A stretch of DNA of 63,326 nucleotides from Pilasporangium apinafurcum (GCA_001600495.1 BCKE01000027.1:343017-406342), one strand, 5' to 3'. Shown: positions 42,067 to 52,416, counted from the stretch's first letter. The notes: generated by a model from the sequence alone, not told the origin. Numbers and translations: made by a program.

Positions 42067-43581
42067 TCAGCCATGACGGTCATTTCGCTGGAAATCTGGA
42101 AGATGCGCTAAATACTGGCCAAACACAATGGCCGCGAAGAGTAACGAGTCCATTCGATCAAGAACACCGCCGTGACCCGGGATGCATTTGCCTGAGCGCT
42201 TCACTCGCGCGGCACGTTTGAGCAAATTGAGAAATAATGCGCCCAAACGGCCAGCAAATGAACTTCCCATAGCTAACGCCATGTACACAGCCATCGAACC
42301 GCCGGGAAGTTTCAAGATCTGCGCCAAAGCAATCATTGTGACAGCACTACAACCAATAGAGACGAGTGAGCACTCCAACTCTTCTTTCGGTGACAACTGT
42401 TCTGTGCATATAGAAGATGAAGTAGAATTCGAATAGCTATCTGAGTGTTTCAGCATCATTTTAAACCAGTAATAAGCACCGGCATCCGCAGCCCAGACCA
42501 TGGAGAGCAGCGCCACAAGTACATTTCGAGAAGAATCCACATCTGTCACATCCAGCAAACTCAGCAACGCCAGGTTCAGACCATAGACGTAGACAAAGCC
42601 AATGATATTGAGCAAACTCTTGACCACGAGAGTGATAGGATCTTTACTCAATACTGCAGACGTACACAGAATTACGACAACGCCGACGGTGAAGAGGGAG
42701 AACATATCAGAGTTGGTAGTACAAACAAACTTGCCCATGCCACAGGAGAGCGTCTGCAACGCCATCATATTGAAAAGCTCCAATTGGAACAGCAACATTA
42801 CGGCAGACTCGGCAGTGGGCGTGAATAGCGCAGCTATTGAGGCCAGAAGTCGAGTCGAGACGAGATATATCAACTGCGACGTCGAATCCAGTTCTTTTGG
42901 AACATTCACAAACGGTAGGTTCATCACCAGAAATAAATCGACACTGACGGTGATGGCTGTGATAGGGACAGCAGCAACCAAAGCCCCGATCCACTGGTTG
43001 TCCCCAGTGCATTTTTGAGCAAATGGAGCAATCGCACAATCGCGTTTACTGAAGATCCGTAACATAAACACTTCATCTGCCTCCTCTGACTGATTCGCTG
43101 CGTCTTCTTTTTCCTCTTCTTCCTCTACGTCATCTTCAGCCTGTGTTGTTGCCTGTCTGTTTCGACGTTTCACTGCAAGGCGTTCCTCCACATCTTCGTA
43201 ATGACGTGCTGCCAATTCCAACTGCGACTGGATACGAACCGCCAGCCACGCAAACTCATATGCGCCCAGAAATGACACGATCGTGATGGTAATAGGAATG
43301 ACGTCGGTTGGAGACAACCACACCAATGCTATCAGCAAAGGGGCTAGTAAACACGCAGAAACGATGCGTTGGACAGTGTTGGTGAGCTTTAAGTACGTGT
43401 TGCCGATATGCAGCACCATGTCACTGTCAACATCGTCCTCTGGATTGTCTGAATGCTGTATGTGGCTGGAGGAGAGCTCAACTGTAGTGACCTCAAATGG
43501 AGGAGGCTGCTGCACTGACACGAAGTTTAGTGGTGCATCGATGGAGACGATGCCATTCAGTGGCTCATTTTCTGGCGGCAT
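42067..43581 (-). CDS. CDP-diacylglycerol synthase-like protein, copy A (altered signature)
   Basis: Single exon of 504 residues, related to phosphatidate cytidylyltransferase (CdsA), which makes CDP-diacylglycerol from phosphatidate and CTP. An acidic cytosolic N-terminus is followed by about eight membrane segments. The C-terminal signature reads LLKRAARVKRSGKCIPGHGGVLDRMDS. PGHGG and DR-D are kept, but the KD Asp of the family pattern is Arg. The upstream metal-site-like motif is WAADAGAYYW, close to the usual D-x-GAY. It may be active, impaired or regulatory. Compare copy C at 54810, which has the full signature. Confidence 0.8.
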   Translation of the reverse strand: MPPENEPLNGIVSIDAPLNFVSVQQPPPFEVTTVELSSSHIQHSDNPEDDVDSDMVLHIGNTYLKLTNTVQRIVSACLLAPLLIALVWLSPTDVIPITITIVSFLGAYEFAWLAVRIQSQLELAARHYEDVEERLAVKRRNRQATTQAEDDVEEEEEKEDAANQSEEADEVFMLRIFSKRDCAIAPFAQKCTGDNQWIGALVAAVPITAITVSVDLFLVMNLPFVNVPKELDSTSQLIYLVSTRLLASIAALFTPTAESAVMLLFQLELFNMMALQTLSCGMGKFVCTTNSDMFSLFTVGVVVILCTSAVLSKDPITLVVKSLLNIIGFVYVYGLNLALLSLLDVTDVDSSRNVLVALLSMVWAADAGAYYWFKMMLKHSDSYSNSTSSSICTEQLSPKEELECSLVSIGCSAVTMIALAQILKLPGGSMAVYMALAMGSSFAGRLGALFLNLLKRAARVKRSGKCIPGHGGVLDRMDSLLFAAIVFGQYLAHLPDFQRNDRHG

Positions 43582-44149
43582 TACCTCGTGTGTTGGACCA
43601 AAATCGGGTTAAACAGGCTGATGGGAAATCAGCAAGTGCTGCCACGCCTGCTGTAATCACGTCAGCAGCTATGTGGGGCGTATTGTCATGTTCTGTAGCT
43701 TCTAGTCTCTTGGAAATGCCACTTTGAGGGAGAATACAGGCAGGATGTGCAGTCGTTCTTGCAGAGAAACAGCCGGTTCTTGCATCTCGGCCATATGGAA
43801 ACCAAAAACAGTAAATCTTTAGCCTAAAATAACATTTATGTACCCATCATGCGAAAATCATGTTTGATGTGCATAACGTAGACCTTCAACAGACTTCAGA
43901 GACCGAACACGAAGCTCGATTGAAGTCGTGTCATTCTTTCTTGACTTGAACCTCAACTGAGGGAACAGTGTATTGTTTTCTTTGCCCTTTCGAGATTTGA
44001 ATTGAGCTTTTGATCACATTAAAGCTTTAATAAAATTCCTATATGTTGAATTCATGACCTCTTCCAAAACATCCAGATGATATCCCAGAAGAGATTTCGC
44101 TTCCAGATCTTCTCTTGACAATTCAACACTCTTGTTGTAAATCGCATGA
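43582..44149. other. Intergenic, likely upstream remains of the TnpB-like fragment
   Basis: About 570 bases between CDP-diacylglycerol synthase copy A and the TnpB-like piece. Its right part may contain heavily decayed TnpB-like sequence but I cannot read a continuous frame. The left part should hold the copy A promoter. Confidence 0.35.
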
Positions 44150-44485
44150 CGGGTACTAAACACCTTATTAAGAACTTACTTTTGTTCCTTCGTTGGATAC
44201 AGTTTCACTTTCAAGATGCTACTGAAGTACAAGATGAAAAGGACTGGAGGACGCGTGATTGAGTGCGAGGAACACTATACAATAAAGACTTGTTCTCAGT
44301 GTGGGAGAATCAACCACGCGACGAAGCATCAAAAAGTATTTCAGTGTCTTCACTGCAGGTTCATTCTTGATAGAAATGTCATCGCTGCTAGAAATATCGC
44401 TCTCAAGAATGAACATCTACTCGCCTGGATTCATCGAGTTCAGATGTCGGAGATGGCTACTCCGCGGCTGTCTAATCTTAGCTAG
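44150..44485 (+). pseudogene. C-terminal fragment of a TnpB / Fanzor2-like nuclease
   Basis: The frame is open from 44150 to the stop at 44485, with an ATG at 44216. Readable family features: YSFTFKMLLKYKMKRTGGRV, IECEEHYTIKTCSQCG (RuvC-II Glu and first zinc-ribbon CxxC), then FQCLHC (second CxxC) and DRNVIAARNIA (RuvC-III Asp). This is the end of a TnpB-like protein with a complete zinc ribbon; the N-terminal three quarters are missing. It is closer to the IS607-associated TnpB/Fanzor2 style than the Fanzor1 relic at 8.1-10.0 kb, so two lineages have visited this locus. It sits between two CDP-diacylglycerol synthase paralogues. Confidence 0.8.
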
Positions 44486-44707
44486 CTTTTGCTGGTTGAG
44501 TCGGACCCAAGCAAAAACAAGATGTTCTCTCTGAGTTACTCATACTTTGGTAACGCATATGATCTCTTGAGGTGCCGCTCAGGCATCGAACCCATATCGT
44601 GGGCGAAAATGATAATTTTTATCACACTCCTATGTAAATTACCCTTCGATTTCTCACTCATGTGGCATATATTTTTTGCTCGTTTAAATAATGAGTAGGC
44701 AGATAAT

Positions 44708-46456
44708 CTAACCTTCTAAAGAGCTAAAACTGACCGATGTTCCAGCGGCAGAACCAACTTCTTTGTCTACGATGGCGTGCATCTCCATGGCAATGTAGAG
44801 ATAGAACTTGGAAAAAACCAACGAAGTGAAGAGCAGCATATTCATCCCATCCAAGATGCCGCCAAAGCCTGGAAGGAATCGACTCGTCCACCGTACGCCT
44901 GCTGATTTCTTCAAAAGCGACAGGAATAATCGACCGAAACGACCGAGCAACACCCCAAAAAACGCGAACAACAGTTGGGCTGGCAATGATCCAGGGACGT
45001 CTAGCAGGTCGCTCATGAGGACGATGGTGCCCATACCACAGCCTACCGCACAGAGTGTTGCCTCCAGGTCGAACGTAATGGCCATATACCGAGGGACGAT
45101 ACGCACATGCGGGAGACGAAAGTGAAACATGACGGCATCGCAGCAATATCCTGCCAACTCACCAATCCATACCACCGAGAGCATGACCAAGAGCACGTTG
45201 GCAAAGAACTCATTGTTATCGGTTGTGTCCACCATCGAAACCAGCAAAGAAATGGGTCCAAGGATGTAGCAATATCCGATAAAATCAAGCATCACCGAGA
45301 CAACCAAGTCTGCCGGTCCTCTTGAGGATGCGACTCTTAACAGAATAATACACATCGCGCCCAGCGAGAACATTTGCAATGAGGTAAATGGTGACTCGAC
45401 TTGGCACGCCGATGTGGCTGCCAGTGGACAATTATAGGTATTCTGTAGAAACACTGTGAACAAGATCTTTTGTGCCACGAGTGACAGCGCAAACACGATA
45501 TTGGGTGTGGCCAGGGCACATATGGACGCAACGAAGTCGACCACCCAGAAAAACGACGGACAATCAACCAATACTTGCGGTAGAACAGCAATTGGGTAAG
45601 GTAGCACTTCATGTAGGTACATGGACCCAAAAGACCAAATCACGGTCATAGGGATCGCCACGACCAGCCGAGCAAGCCATACCCGTCCACCGAAGCATGA
45701 CGCCGCGAGAGGAGAGAGTACAGTGATAGACTCGCCGTAATCTAAAGCTTCTAATGGCGATGGTGCCTTCGCTTCTGCTGATTCTATCGCCGCTGCTTCC
45801 GCTTCTTCTACCGGATCCGTAAAACTCTCACGCTCGCTGCCTATCCGAACGGTGAAGTCACTTGCAGACTGCGTATATCCGGAAACAAAGCTTTGGAACT
45901 GAAAATGTTCGTCTTCTTCTTCAGCATCTCGTGGTGCATTCTCATACCAGTCATAGGTCGTGAGCAGTTGGTAATGGATGCGAAACGCGAGCCATGAATA
46001 TTCATACAGACACACACACGCGACAATACTCGCTAGAAAAGCTACTGCCAATGTCGGTTCCCACAGCAGTGAACAAATGACACCAGGGACGATGATGACA
46101 CTTGAGAACACGCGCAATGTGACATTGGCGAACGTCACGCCGCAATACGACCACGTCGCCACGATACTTTGCTTCCGAGACCGCGCACGCAGCCGCTGTT
46201 GCCTTATGTGGTCGTATTCTTCCTGATTATTCGCATGGTCATCCATGTAACCAGTTGAGGGCATGGATGCGCCATTGAATGTGTCTTCAGAGGAATTGAC
46301 GGTCCGTCCAGATGCCCTTTGGTGTTTTTCGTGATTGACATTCTTCAGCACTTCAGAGGGAGATTCATTCCTCACGGCATCGTGGTCTTCGTCAATGTCG
46401 AATAGCACCGACGGCCGCATGCCCACCGACCGAGCGGATTTGTCACGCGTCTTCAT
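44708..46456 (-). CDS. CDP-diacylglycerol synthase-like protein, copy B (signature degraded)
   Basis: Single exon, 582 residues from the ATG at 46456. Membrane topology and the N-terminal half parallel copies A and C (the CVCLYEYSWLAFRIHYQL block aligns with SYEFAWLANRIQRRI in copy C). But the catalytic signature reads LLKKSAGVRWTSRFLPGFGGILDGMN: the KD Asp is lost, PGHGG is PGFGG, and DR-D is DG-N. The D-x-GAY motif is replaced by GELAGYCC. The frame is intact over its full length, so it is not a simple pseudogene; it may be a non-enzymatic paralogue. Tandem with copy A on the same strand. Confidence 0.78.
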   Translation of the reverse strand: MKTRDKSARSVGMRPSVLFDIDEDHDAVRNESPSEVLKNVNHEKHQRASGRTVNSSEDTFNGASMPSTGYMDDHANNQEEYDHIRQQRLRARSRKQSIVATWSYCGVTFANVTLRVFSSVIIVPGVICSLLWEPTLAVAFLASIVACVCLYEYSWLAFRIHYQLLTTYDWYENAPRDAEEEDEHFQFQSFVSGYTQSASDFTVRIGSERESFTDPVEEAEAAAIESAEAKAPSPLEALDYGESITVLSPLAASCFGGRVWLARLVVAIPMTVIWSFGSMYLHEVLPYPIAVLPQVLVDCPSFFWVVDFVASICALATPNIVFALSLVAQKILFTVFLQNTYNCPLAATSACQVESPFTSLQMFSLGAMCIILLRVASSRGPADLVVSVMLDFIGYCYILGPISLLVSMVDTTDNNEFFANVLLVMLSVVWIGELAGYCCDAVMFHFRLPHVRIVPRYMAITFDLEATLCAVGCGMGTIVLMSDLLDVPGSLPAQLLFAFFGVLLGRFGRLFLSLLKKSAGVRWTSRFLPGFGGILDGMNMLLFTSLVFSKFYLYIAMEMHAIVDKEVGSAAGTSVSFSSLEG

Positions 46457-47580
46457 ATGCGCACACACTCGCTCAGAAACTTCCGATCAGTAAGAATGAA
46501 GAAGCCTTTGTCTTATGGAGCTGTTGGCCATTTCCACATGGGAACGACAGTCGGCATTGCGGAAAGGGAACGCTGGAAAACCAGCTGGTTTGCTGGCTTT
46601 TGCTTTTCGTATTTCAACCAATCATAAGTAGAATTACTATATTTTTTCTACCAATAGTATGACGCTACCACGCTATTGCAACATCTTGTTCATTTCATGC
46701 GAGCATCACTTGTCAGACAACCAGTCCACATTGTTTCATGGTGGTAAGGAGCAGAGTTAATTGCTTCTTTTACATCGCTGCTGCGTTTGGGATAGATAAG
46801 CGAAGCCCATCATGTGTCAGCAATCTACCTGCTTTCTGTAAAAGCAGCTATCATGTTGTCTTGCCATCGTCCAATTCTAAATCTTCTACCTGACTCTGGT
46901 GATGACTAGCAGCAGGCGGAATGAAATTTTTCCGAGTCTTCACGTGTAAAAGCGCACACAGTGCCGTGTAGACTCTGTTCGCATTTGTTCCGAACCTCCA
47001 ACATTAACGAAAATGTATCCATTTATGATGTTCTAGCAAATCTACAGTATCGATGCGGAACTTTTACTTTTTTTCGGTGGGTATAGCGTTGCAGATGTGG
47101 CATGTCACCTCGACATGAATATGAATGGGTTGGAGATACTTGACAACTTAGTTACTGGAGTTCTCTATTTTGTATTTATTCTTGTTGAATTACCAGGCAC
47201 CATCAGAAACCTAGCTTGAGGGAATGAGATTCGGCACACACAAGATCCGACTCATTACAGCATATTTGTGGATGTCACAGCCGATAATTCACTATTGTCA
47301 TGCACAGAATCTGGTTTATGTGCGACCTGGCTGGACGAGAAATGTACCAGTAGGCAATGAGACTTGAACTGTGAAGAATTAAGCACAAGTGTACATTCAA
47401 TGAGAATAACAAATAAACAAGTGATATCAAAGCGAATGATTTGTTGCTTAGGATGCTACAGCTAGACGCAGACACATACACATGGACATATATAAACCTA
47501 CTGCAGTTAGTTAGAGCTACATACTCTAATGCGTACTTTAGTACTCGGCTCCGCGTTGGTCATTCCATTCACATTTACAC
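46457..47580. other. Gene-free stretch
   Basis: About 1.1 kb. Near the left end lies the presumed promoter of copy B with two CCAAT-type motifs (CAACCAATCAT near 46616, ACCAATAG near 46650). No supported gene. Confidence 0.45.
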
Positions 47581-48405
47581 TCAGTACCCATAACCGCCAC
47601 CTCGCTTGGTGAACGTATGGTTTTTGGATCCGAAATGAGCCGGCTTCACCGTTCCTGGACCACCACTGGACGACGACGGCGAACCGGTTTGGCTTGGCGC
47701 GGTAGACGACGGAATCGAACTACTTGGCGCAGTTGTCGTAGACGTTGGTGCAGTTGTCGTAGATGTTGGTGCAGTTGTCGTAGATGTTGGCGTAGTTGTC
47801 GTAGACGTTGGTGCAGTTGTCGTAGACGTTGGTGCAGTCGTCGTAGACGTTGGTGCAGTTGTCGTAGACGTTGGCGCAGTTGTCGTCGTGTTCGAACTGG
47901 AAGCCGAGGAACTGCTACTTGCCACGTTAGCACAATTGTCATAAATCTCCCATGGATCATTATGAGTTGCCAGCCACACCCAGCGCAACTGGCAACTGCT
48001 GCTTGTGCAGGATGAGAAATCCACTGGAATTTCGTAACTTGGATACTCGGTCCAGCATTCGTCCACGTACGCTAGCTTGGTGTCATCCAGCCAGATCTCA
48101 CATGGACCGATGTGTTGCGCCGTGATTTCAAATTTAACCGTTCCATCTGATGGAATGGCTTGCACGGCAGCATTGGCGTTTGTGTAGCCACAGGTCGATC
48201 CGTTTTCATCCGCAAGGTCACGTAGCACATAGCTACCGGTGTAGGTCCCAGCCGTGCCTGCAACAGTCGCGGCTGGTTGATTTTGGTTGTAGTAGTTGTT
48301 GATGTCTTCAAACTCGATGGAAGGTGAGCTCATGTGACCATGAGCGGACACAGCCGCTGGTAGAAAGAAAGCAATGAGAGGAGCGAATTGGTGGACTGGA
48401 AGCAT
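47581..48405 (-). CDS. Secreted AA17-type lytic polysaccharide monooxygenase, Thr/Pro tail
   Basis: Single exon, 274 residues from the ATG at 48405. The signal peptide (1-21) ends directly before HGHMSSP, placing the copper-binding His at the mature N-terminus. The AA17 core follows: NYYNQNQPA, GSYVLRDLA, STCGYTNANA, HIGPCEIWLDD, CTSSSCQLRWVWLATHNDPWEIYDNC. The His of HIGPC is a candidate second ligand. The tail is a run of TTTAPTS heptads, likely O-glycosylated, ending GGGYGY. It forms a tandem pair with 50038-50955, with conserved promoter DNA. AA17 enzymes attack pectin in plant tissue. Confidence 0.87.
   Translation of the reverse strand: MLPVHQFAPLIAFFLPAAVSAHGHMSSPSIEFEDINNYYNQNQPAATVAGTAGTYTGSYVLRDLADENGSTCGYTNANAAVQAIPSDGTVKFEITAQHIGPCEIWLDDTKLAYVDECWTEYPSYEIPVDFSSCTSSSCQLRWVWLATHNDPWEIYDNCANVASSSSSASSSNTTTTAPTSTTTAPTSTTTAPTSTTTAPTSTTTTPTSTTTAPTSTTTAPTSTTTAPSSSIPSSTAPSQTGSPSSSSGGPGTVKPAHFGSKNHTFTKRGGGYGY
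47726..47889. repeat. 21-bp minisatellite inside the AA17 gene
   Basis: About eight tandem copies of a 21-bp unit (GTTGGTGCAGTTGTCGTAGA on the plus strand, varying by single bases) encode TTTAPTS heptads in the linker. Frame-preserving length changes by unit gain or loss are expected. Confidence 0.88.
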
Positions 48406-50037
48406 GCTTGATGTTTGTCTTTGGCTTATTTGGTGTTGTTTGTCTTGTGAGTGGGACAATGGAAATCGAAAAGTGAGATGATCAACACATGAGCTTTGAT
48501 CCTCAAAATGACGGCCAACTCCCACTCATCTAGCAGACCCCAACAGTAGAAAAGGCTGTGAGCCAAAGATAGCAGCGCGAGCGCGTGGAAACCATATGCA
48601 ATGGTCGTCGCCCGCTGAGTGTATGGTGAACACGGAAAAATGTCAAACGATGTGACGGATGATCCAGACGGAATGACAGATGAGCGCACTCTGTCCCTCA
48701 ATGCGAGCCATACAATATATGTGCAGCTGGTTTCAAGTCTTCATGTTGTGAAACCTGCTGGTATGATATCCTTAACGGCCCCCTTGCGCATGATAGAAAT
48801 CAAGAACGGTGTAGCAGGTGGTTAATCCCGTATTTAGAACGTGCGTGGAACTCTCTAGATTGTATATTGTCTAGATTTCCATGTTTCTATGTTCTGGTCC
48901 GACCAGCGAAAACCTTGTGGACTAAGCTAGGTGATGATCTTTCGATATGGTATAGAGCGCGATCATAGGATCTTGACACCTCAATTTTCTTGTAAGATTC
49001 ACACGCATCAAATGATGGTTTAGTGATATGTAGAGGTACGATTCTTCGAGTGTGGATGTGGAAGCTGGTGACTAACCTCTCCAAAAATTGTTCGAGGCAC
49101 CAAGAGTTGAACGTAATGAGGCATTATTCAATGATGTGCGATCTTCTGCCCCCGCTCATGCAAAGAATGCTCTTAAACTACTTCTCAGTGGTTCAGAAAA
49201 GGTTGCAATGGGATGAGTAAAGCCAGGCAGTGATTTGATCGGAATGACCGAACGAAAGTGTATCCATCACGAAGATGCGGTGGCTTTTTTTTGTAGTTGT
49301 GTCCGCTTGCAACTACTGGCGGGTACCTAAATATGGGATAAACCGTGTGGACGCGTTTGAGAGGTTGTTAGACTCTCCCGCTCCCCACGTATACTCTATT
49401 CGCCTCATCGTAACTTGAATGGGCTTGAAAGTCCATGTAGGAGATACATAGCGAGTATAAGAATGTTCTTCGATACATTCACGTCTCGCTCCCAGATGAT
49501 TCTGCACTCGCTGTTGTTGCAGCGGAGAACCTGACGGAAGCCCTGGCTTATCGAGCTGTTGTGTGTGCTCAATGCACAACTTCTTGCTGTGAAGCGACTG
49601 ATGCGCTATGATGGCATTATCGAATTTATTCACACTGCACAACACCATCCATGAGTCTCTTGCCTCTTTTTTCAGAGAGCAAATTCTAAGCAATAAAATG
49701 ACATAGTCAACGGAAAAAATTGCGGGCTATCTGCTGGCGGTAGTTTTAGCAAAATCAAACCGATACTTAGAGAGATATTAGTCAAACACCAAGCTAGTGA
49801 ATATGCATGCCAATGAAGGAGACATGACACGCGATCTCTGCTCCTCAGAACTAGCATTATACAGTTGTATGGAAAGGCAAGAGCTTGCGAACTGCATGTA
49901 AAACATTCATCAACTTGTTTTTTTAACACAGAGAAATCGTAGTGTAGATTGCGTATCAATTATCAACTCATACTATCAATGCCTTTGGGTACAAACTTTG
50001 ATCAGAAAACAGCATTGACACATACATCCGATTGGAT
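48406..50037. other. Spacer between the tandem AA17 genes
   Basis: About 1.6 kb. The part next to the gene (48406-49060) is recognisably related to 50956-51560, upstream of the other AA17 gene: GTTGTTTGTCTTGTGAGTGG, the GACGGAT/AATGCGAGCCA blocks and TTCACACGCATCAA recur in order. A minus-strand frame of 126 codons at 49313-49693 is unrecognised. No other gene supported. Confidence 0.5.
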
Positions 50038-50955
50038 CTATACACGCGAGCGAGAGCGTCGGCGTACTTTACATCCCTCCGGTGGTGCAGACGTAGCTGC
50101 TGGAGCCGACGTTGTCGGAGCAGACGTCGTCGGAGCTGGAGCCGTAGTTGTAGGGTCAGCCTCAGCTCCCGTTTCATCTTCAGAGCCAGAGGTTGCCTCA
50201 GTATCATCTTCAGAACCGGAGTCTGTCTCAGTATCATCATCAGAGCCAGAGGCAGAGTCAGCCTCATCGCCCACATCGGATGAAGTTTCGCTAGTAGGAG
50301 TACTGGGCAGAGTGGTGACAGGGGTTTCATCGTATTCGTTATCTACGTCAGACCCAGAAGATTCCGTAGAGGATGCTGGAGTCGGCGCGGCTGTGGTGGT
50401 TGTCGGACTTGGAGCGTTGCTGGTGTCTGTACTGTTAGATCCAGAAGAAGCAGGGCTTCCAGATCCTGCCACATTGGCACAATTGTCATAAATCTCCCAT
50501 GGATCATTATGAGTTGCCAGCCACACCCAGCGCAACTGGCAGCTGCCGCTTGTGCAGGATGAGAAATCCACTGGAATTTCGTAACTTGGATACTTGGTCC
50601 AGCAGTCGTCCGCATACACGAGTTTGGTGTCATCCAGCCAGATCTCACATGGTCCAATATGCTTGGCCGATATCTCAAACTTGGCTTTTCCATCTGATGG
50701 AATAGCTTGCGCGGCAGCATTGGCGTTTGTGTAACCACAAGTCGACCCATGTTCCTGCGCGAGGTCACGTAGCACGTAACTGCCGGTGTAAGGGCCAGGG
50801 GTACCAGCGACCTTCGCGGCTGGCTGATTCTGGTTATAGTAGTTGTTGATGTCTTCAAACTCAATGGAGGGTGAGCTCATGTGACCATGAGCGGACACAG
50901 TCGTTGGCAAAAGCAGAGTAGCCACGAGAGCAGCAAATCGGTAGACTGGGAGCAT
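50038..50955 (-). CDS. Secreted AA17-type lytic polysaccharide monooxygenase, acidic repeat tail
   Basis: Single exon of 305 residues, closely similar to 47581-48405 over the catalytic domain (residues 23-190), beginning HGHMSSP after a 22-residue signal peptide. HIGPCEIWLDD and THNDPWEIYDNC are both present. The tail is different: after a Ser/Thr/Pro linker come imperfect 12-residue acidic repeats of the type SGSEDDTEATSG, then a Thr/Pro stretch, ending in a basic RRRSRSRV. Different tails on one catalytic domain suggest different wall or matrix attachment. Confidence 0.87.
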   Translation of the reverse strand: MLPVYRFAALVATLLLPTTVSAHGHMSSPSIEFEDINNYYNQNQPAAKVAGTPGPYTGSYVLRDLAQEHGSTCGYTNANAAAQAIPSDGKAKFEISAKHIGPCEIWLDDTKLVYADDCWTKYPSYEIPVDFSSCTSGSCQLRWVWLATHNDPWEIYDNCANVAGSGSPASSGSNSTDTSNAPSPTTTTAAPTPASSTESSGSDVDNEYDETPVTTLPSTPTSETSSDVGDEADSASGSDDDTETDSGSEDDTEATSGSEDETGAEADPTTTAPAPTTSAPTTSAPAATSAPPEGCKVRRRSRSRV

Positions 50956-51600
50956 GCTTGATGTTTGGCTTTGGGCTGTTCGACGTTGTTTGTCTTGTGA
51001 GTGGGACGATGGAAATCAGAAAATAAGCTGATCAACAGATAAGTTGTAAACGAGCGATGCTGCTCAAGGTACTCTCATCCTGTAGGTCGAAGTTTGTACG
51101 AGAACCGGAAGCTACCAACTCAAAAAAATAACTGCTGCTTGTGCTTGGAAACCATATGCAGCGATCGACAGACCTCGAATGTGTGGAGAATACGTCAAAT
51201 GCCAGTGATGGTAGGTGTGAGCCTGTCCGCTATGACGGATCGGTACTCTTTTTAATCAATGCGAGCCACTGATACGAGAGCAGATGGTATCGAGTGTTGT
51301 TCTTCTCCCACGCAATTAGTACAGGTGCCAACCTGTGCGGAGAAGCATGGCTGAAACAGGAGGTGCGCTACTCTTAGGAATATGTGTGAAAGAGAAAAGT
51401 AATAGGAGGTTTTGGCTGGTTGTCATGTTGGTAGATCTGGTCGAGGTGGGGAATCCTGACCATAGTGACAGCTTGAATACTGGTATAGAGCACAAATTTT
51501 CACACGCATCAAGTGATGATCTATTCAGATATGTATACATACAATTTGAGTACATGTCTATAGGCGATCTGGGCTTGGCCAGCTTTGTAAACCCGCTCGT
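50956..51600. other. Upstream region of the second AA17 gene
   Basis: About 645 bases, partly duplicated from 48406-49060 (see that entry). It should contain the promoter of the AA17 gene and the 3' end of the minus-strand gene to its right. No gene supported. Confidence 0.45.
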
Positions 51601-52155
51601 TTACCACTCCTTCGAAGTTATTGACAGCAATGTTTGTTCTGGTGCATCATAATGATCGCACTCCTGTGCACGTAAGAGCAAGACTTGATTTGCCTGCTTC
51701 TCTTTCTCAGCATTCATCCAGTGCCACTGGAACGCGAGACGATCTACTCCATATGCCAACAAGCCACCTCCAATCACTCCAATAGCCATGGGCCTTGGTC
51801 CACGAGGGGACTGTAATAACCCCATGGTCAATGGCAAAGCTAGTAGCACACTTGAGCGCGTGTAATCCTCTCGGAACGCAGACACGGCTGCGATAGAGAG
51901 CTTAAATCCTGCGATGCCTACTGCTGTGGAGAATGCCAGCGCTGGCAGTAATGGTCGTGTCTTTTGAAGTGCATGGACTAGTCGATGAGAACGTGAGGAG
52001 GTGGAGCCAGCAGTGGATCGATATTCTTTGGCAAGGAGAAAGCCGCTGCCCAATATGGAACAGCTGACGAACGTTGTGAGTTCGTCATCCACGAACCGCG
52101 TCCATCGGTCAGATGGGGTCAAAGGTTGCACTGCAAAAGTGGAGCTGTTTGCCAT
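51601..52155 (-). CDS. Small multi-pass membrane protein, unknown function
   Basis: Single exon of 184 residues. Three to four Gly/Ala-rich hydrophobic segments (FVSCSILGSGFLLA, LLPALAFSTAVGIAGFKLSIAAV, SSVLLALPLTMGLL, AIGVIGGGLLAYGVDRLAF) with Arg/Ser-rich loops and a hydrophilic tail containing EKEKQANQ. The spacing recalls the Tim17/NDUFA11 type of inner mitochondrial membrane protein, but no signature motif is present. Unrecognised; the open frame and clear topology support a real gene. Confidence 0.55.
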   Translation of the reverse strand: MANSSTFAVQPLTPSDRWTRFVDDELTTFVSCSILGSGFLLAKEYRSTAGSTSSRSHRLVHALQKTRPLLPALAFSTAVGIAGFKLSIAAVSAFREDYTRSSVLLALPLTMGLLQSPRGPRPMAIGVIGGGLLAYGVDRLAFQWHWMNAEKEKQANQVLLLRAQECDHYDAPEQTLLSITSKEW

Positions 52156-52332
52156 GCTTTTGCTTGTCTTTGCGTCCTTGTGATCTGTTCAATAGGCACA
52201 CGTTCTTTCAGTAAAAGAACTGGCTATGATGCGAAAGCAATTCCGTATTTTATAGACGAAATTAGGAACAGATTTGTCCCGAATTTTGGTAGCATCGCTC
52301 TTTTCTTCAGTGGACTTTCATATTTAATAAAA

Positions 52333-52416
52333 GGGACAATAAAAATAATAAGCCGATTTTAACAATAAATAAAGGAAAATAAGCCAACTTTTCAAAAAAT
52401 AAAAATAATAAGCCAC
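52333..52416 (+). repeat. Left terminal inverted repeat of the MITE-like element
   Basis: 84 bp, about 93% identical to the reverse complement of 52987-53070. It contains AAAAATAATAAGCC twice, at each end of the repeat. Confidence 0.88.

Noticed and set aside
47617-48015. Arg/Cys-rich plus-strand frame of 132 codons
   Set aside because: Antisense shadow of the TTTAPTS repeat of the AA17 gene.
49313-49693. Minus-strand frame of 126 codons between the AA17 genes
   Set aside because: Composition is plausible but no family, no conservation with the duplicated upstream copy and no leader; not called.
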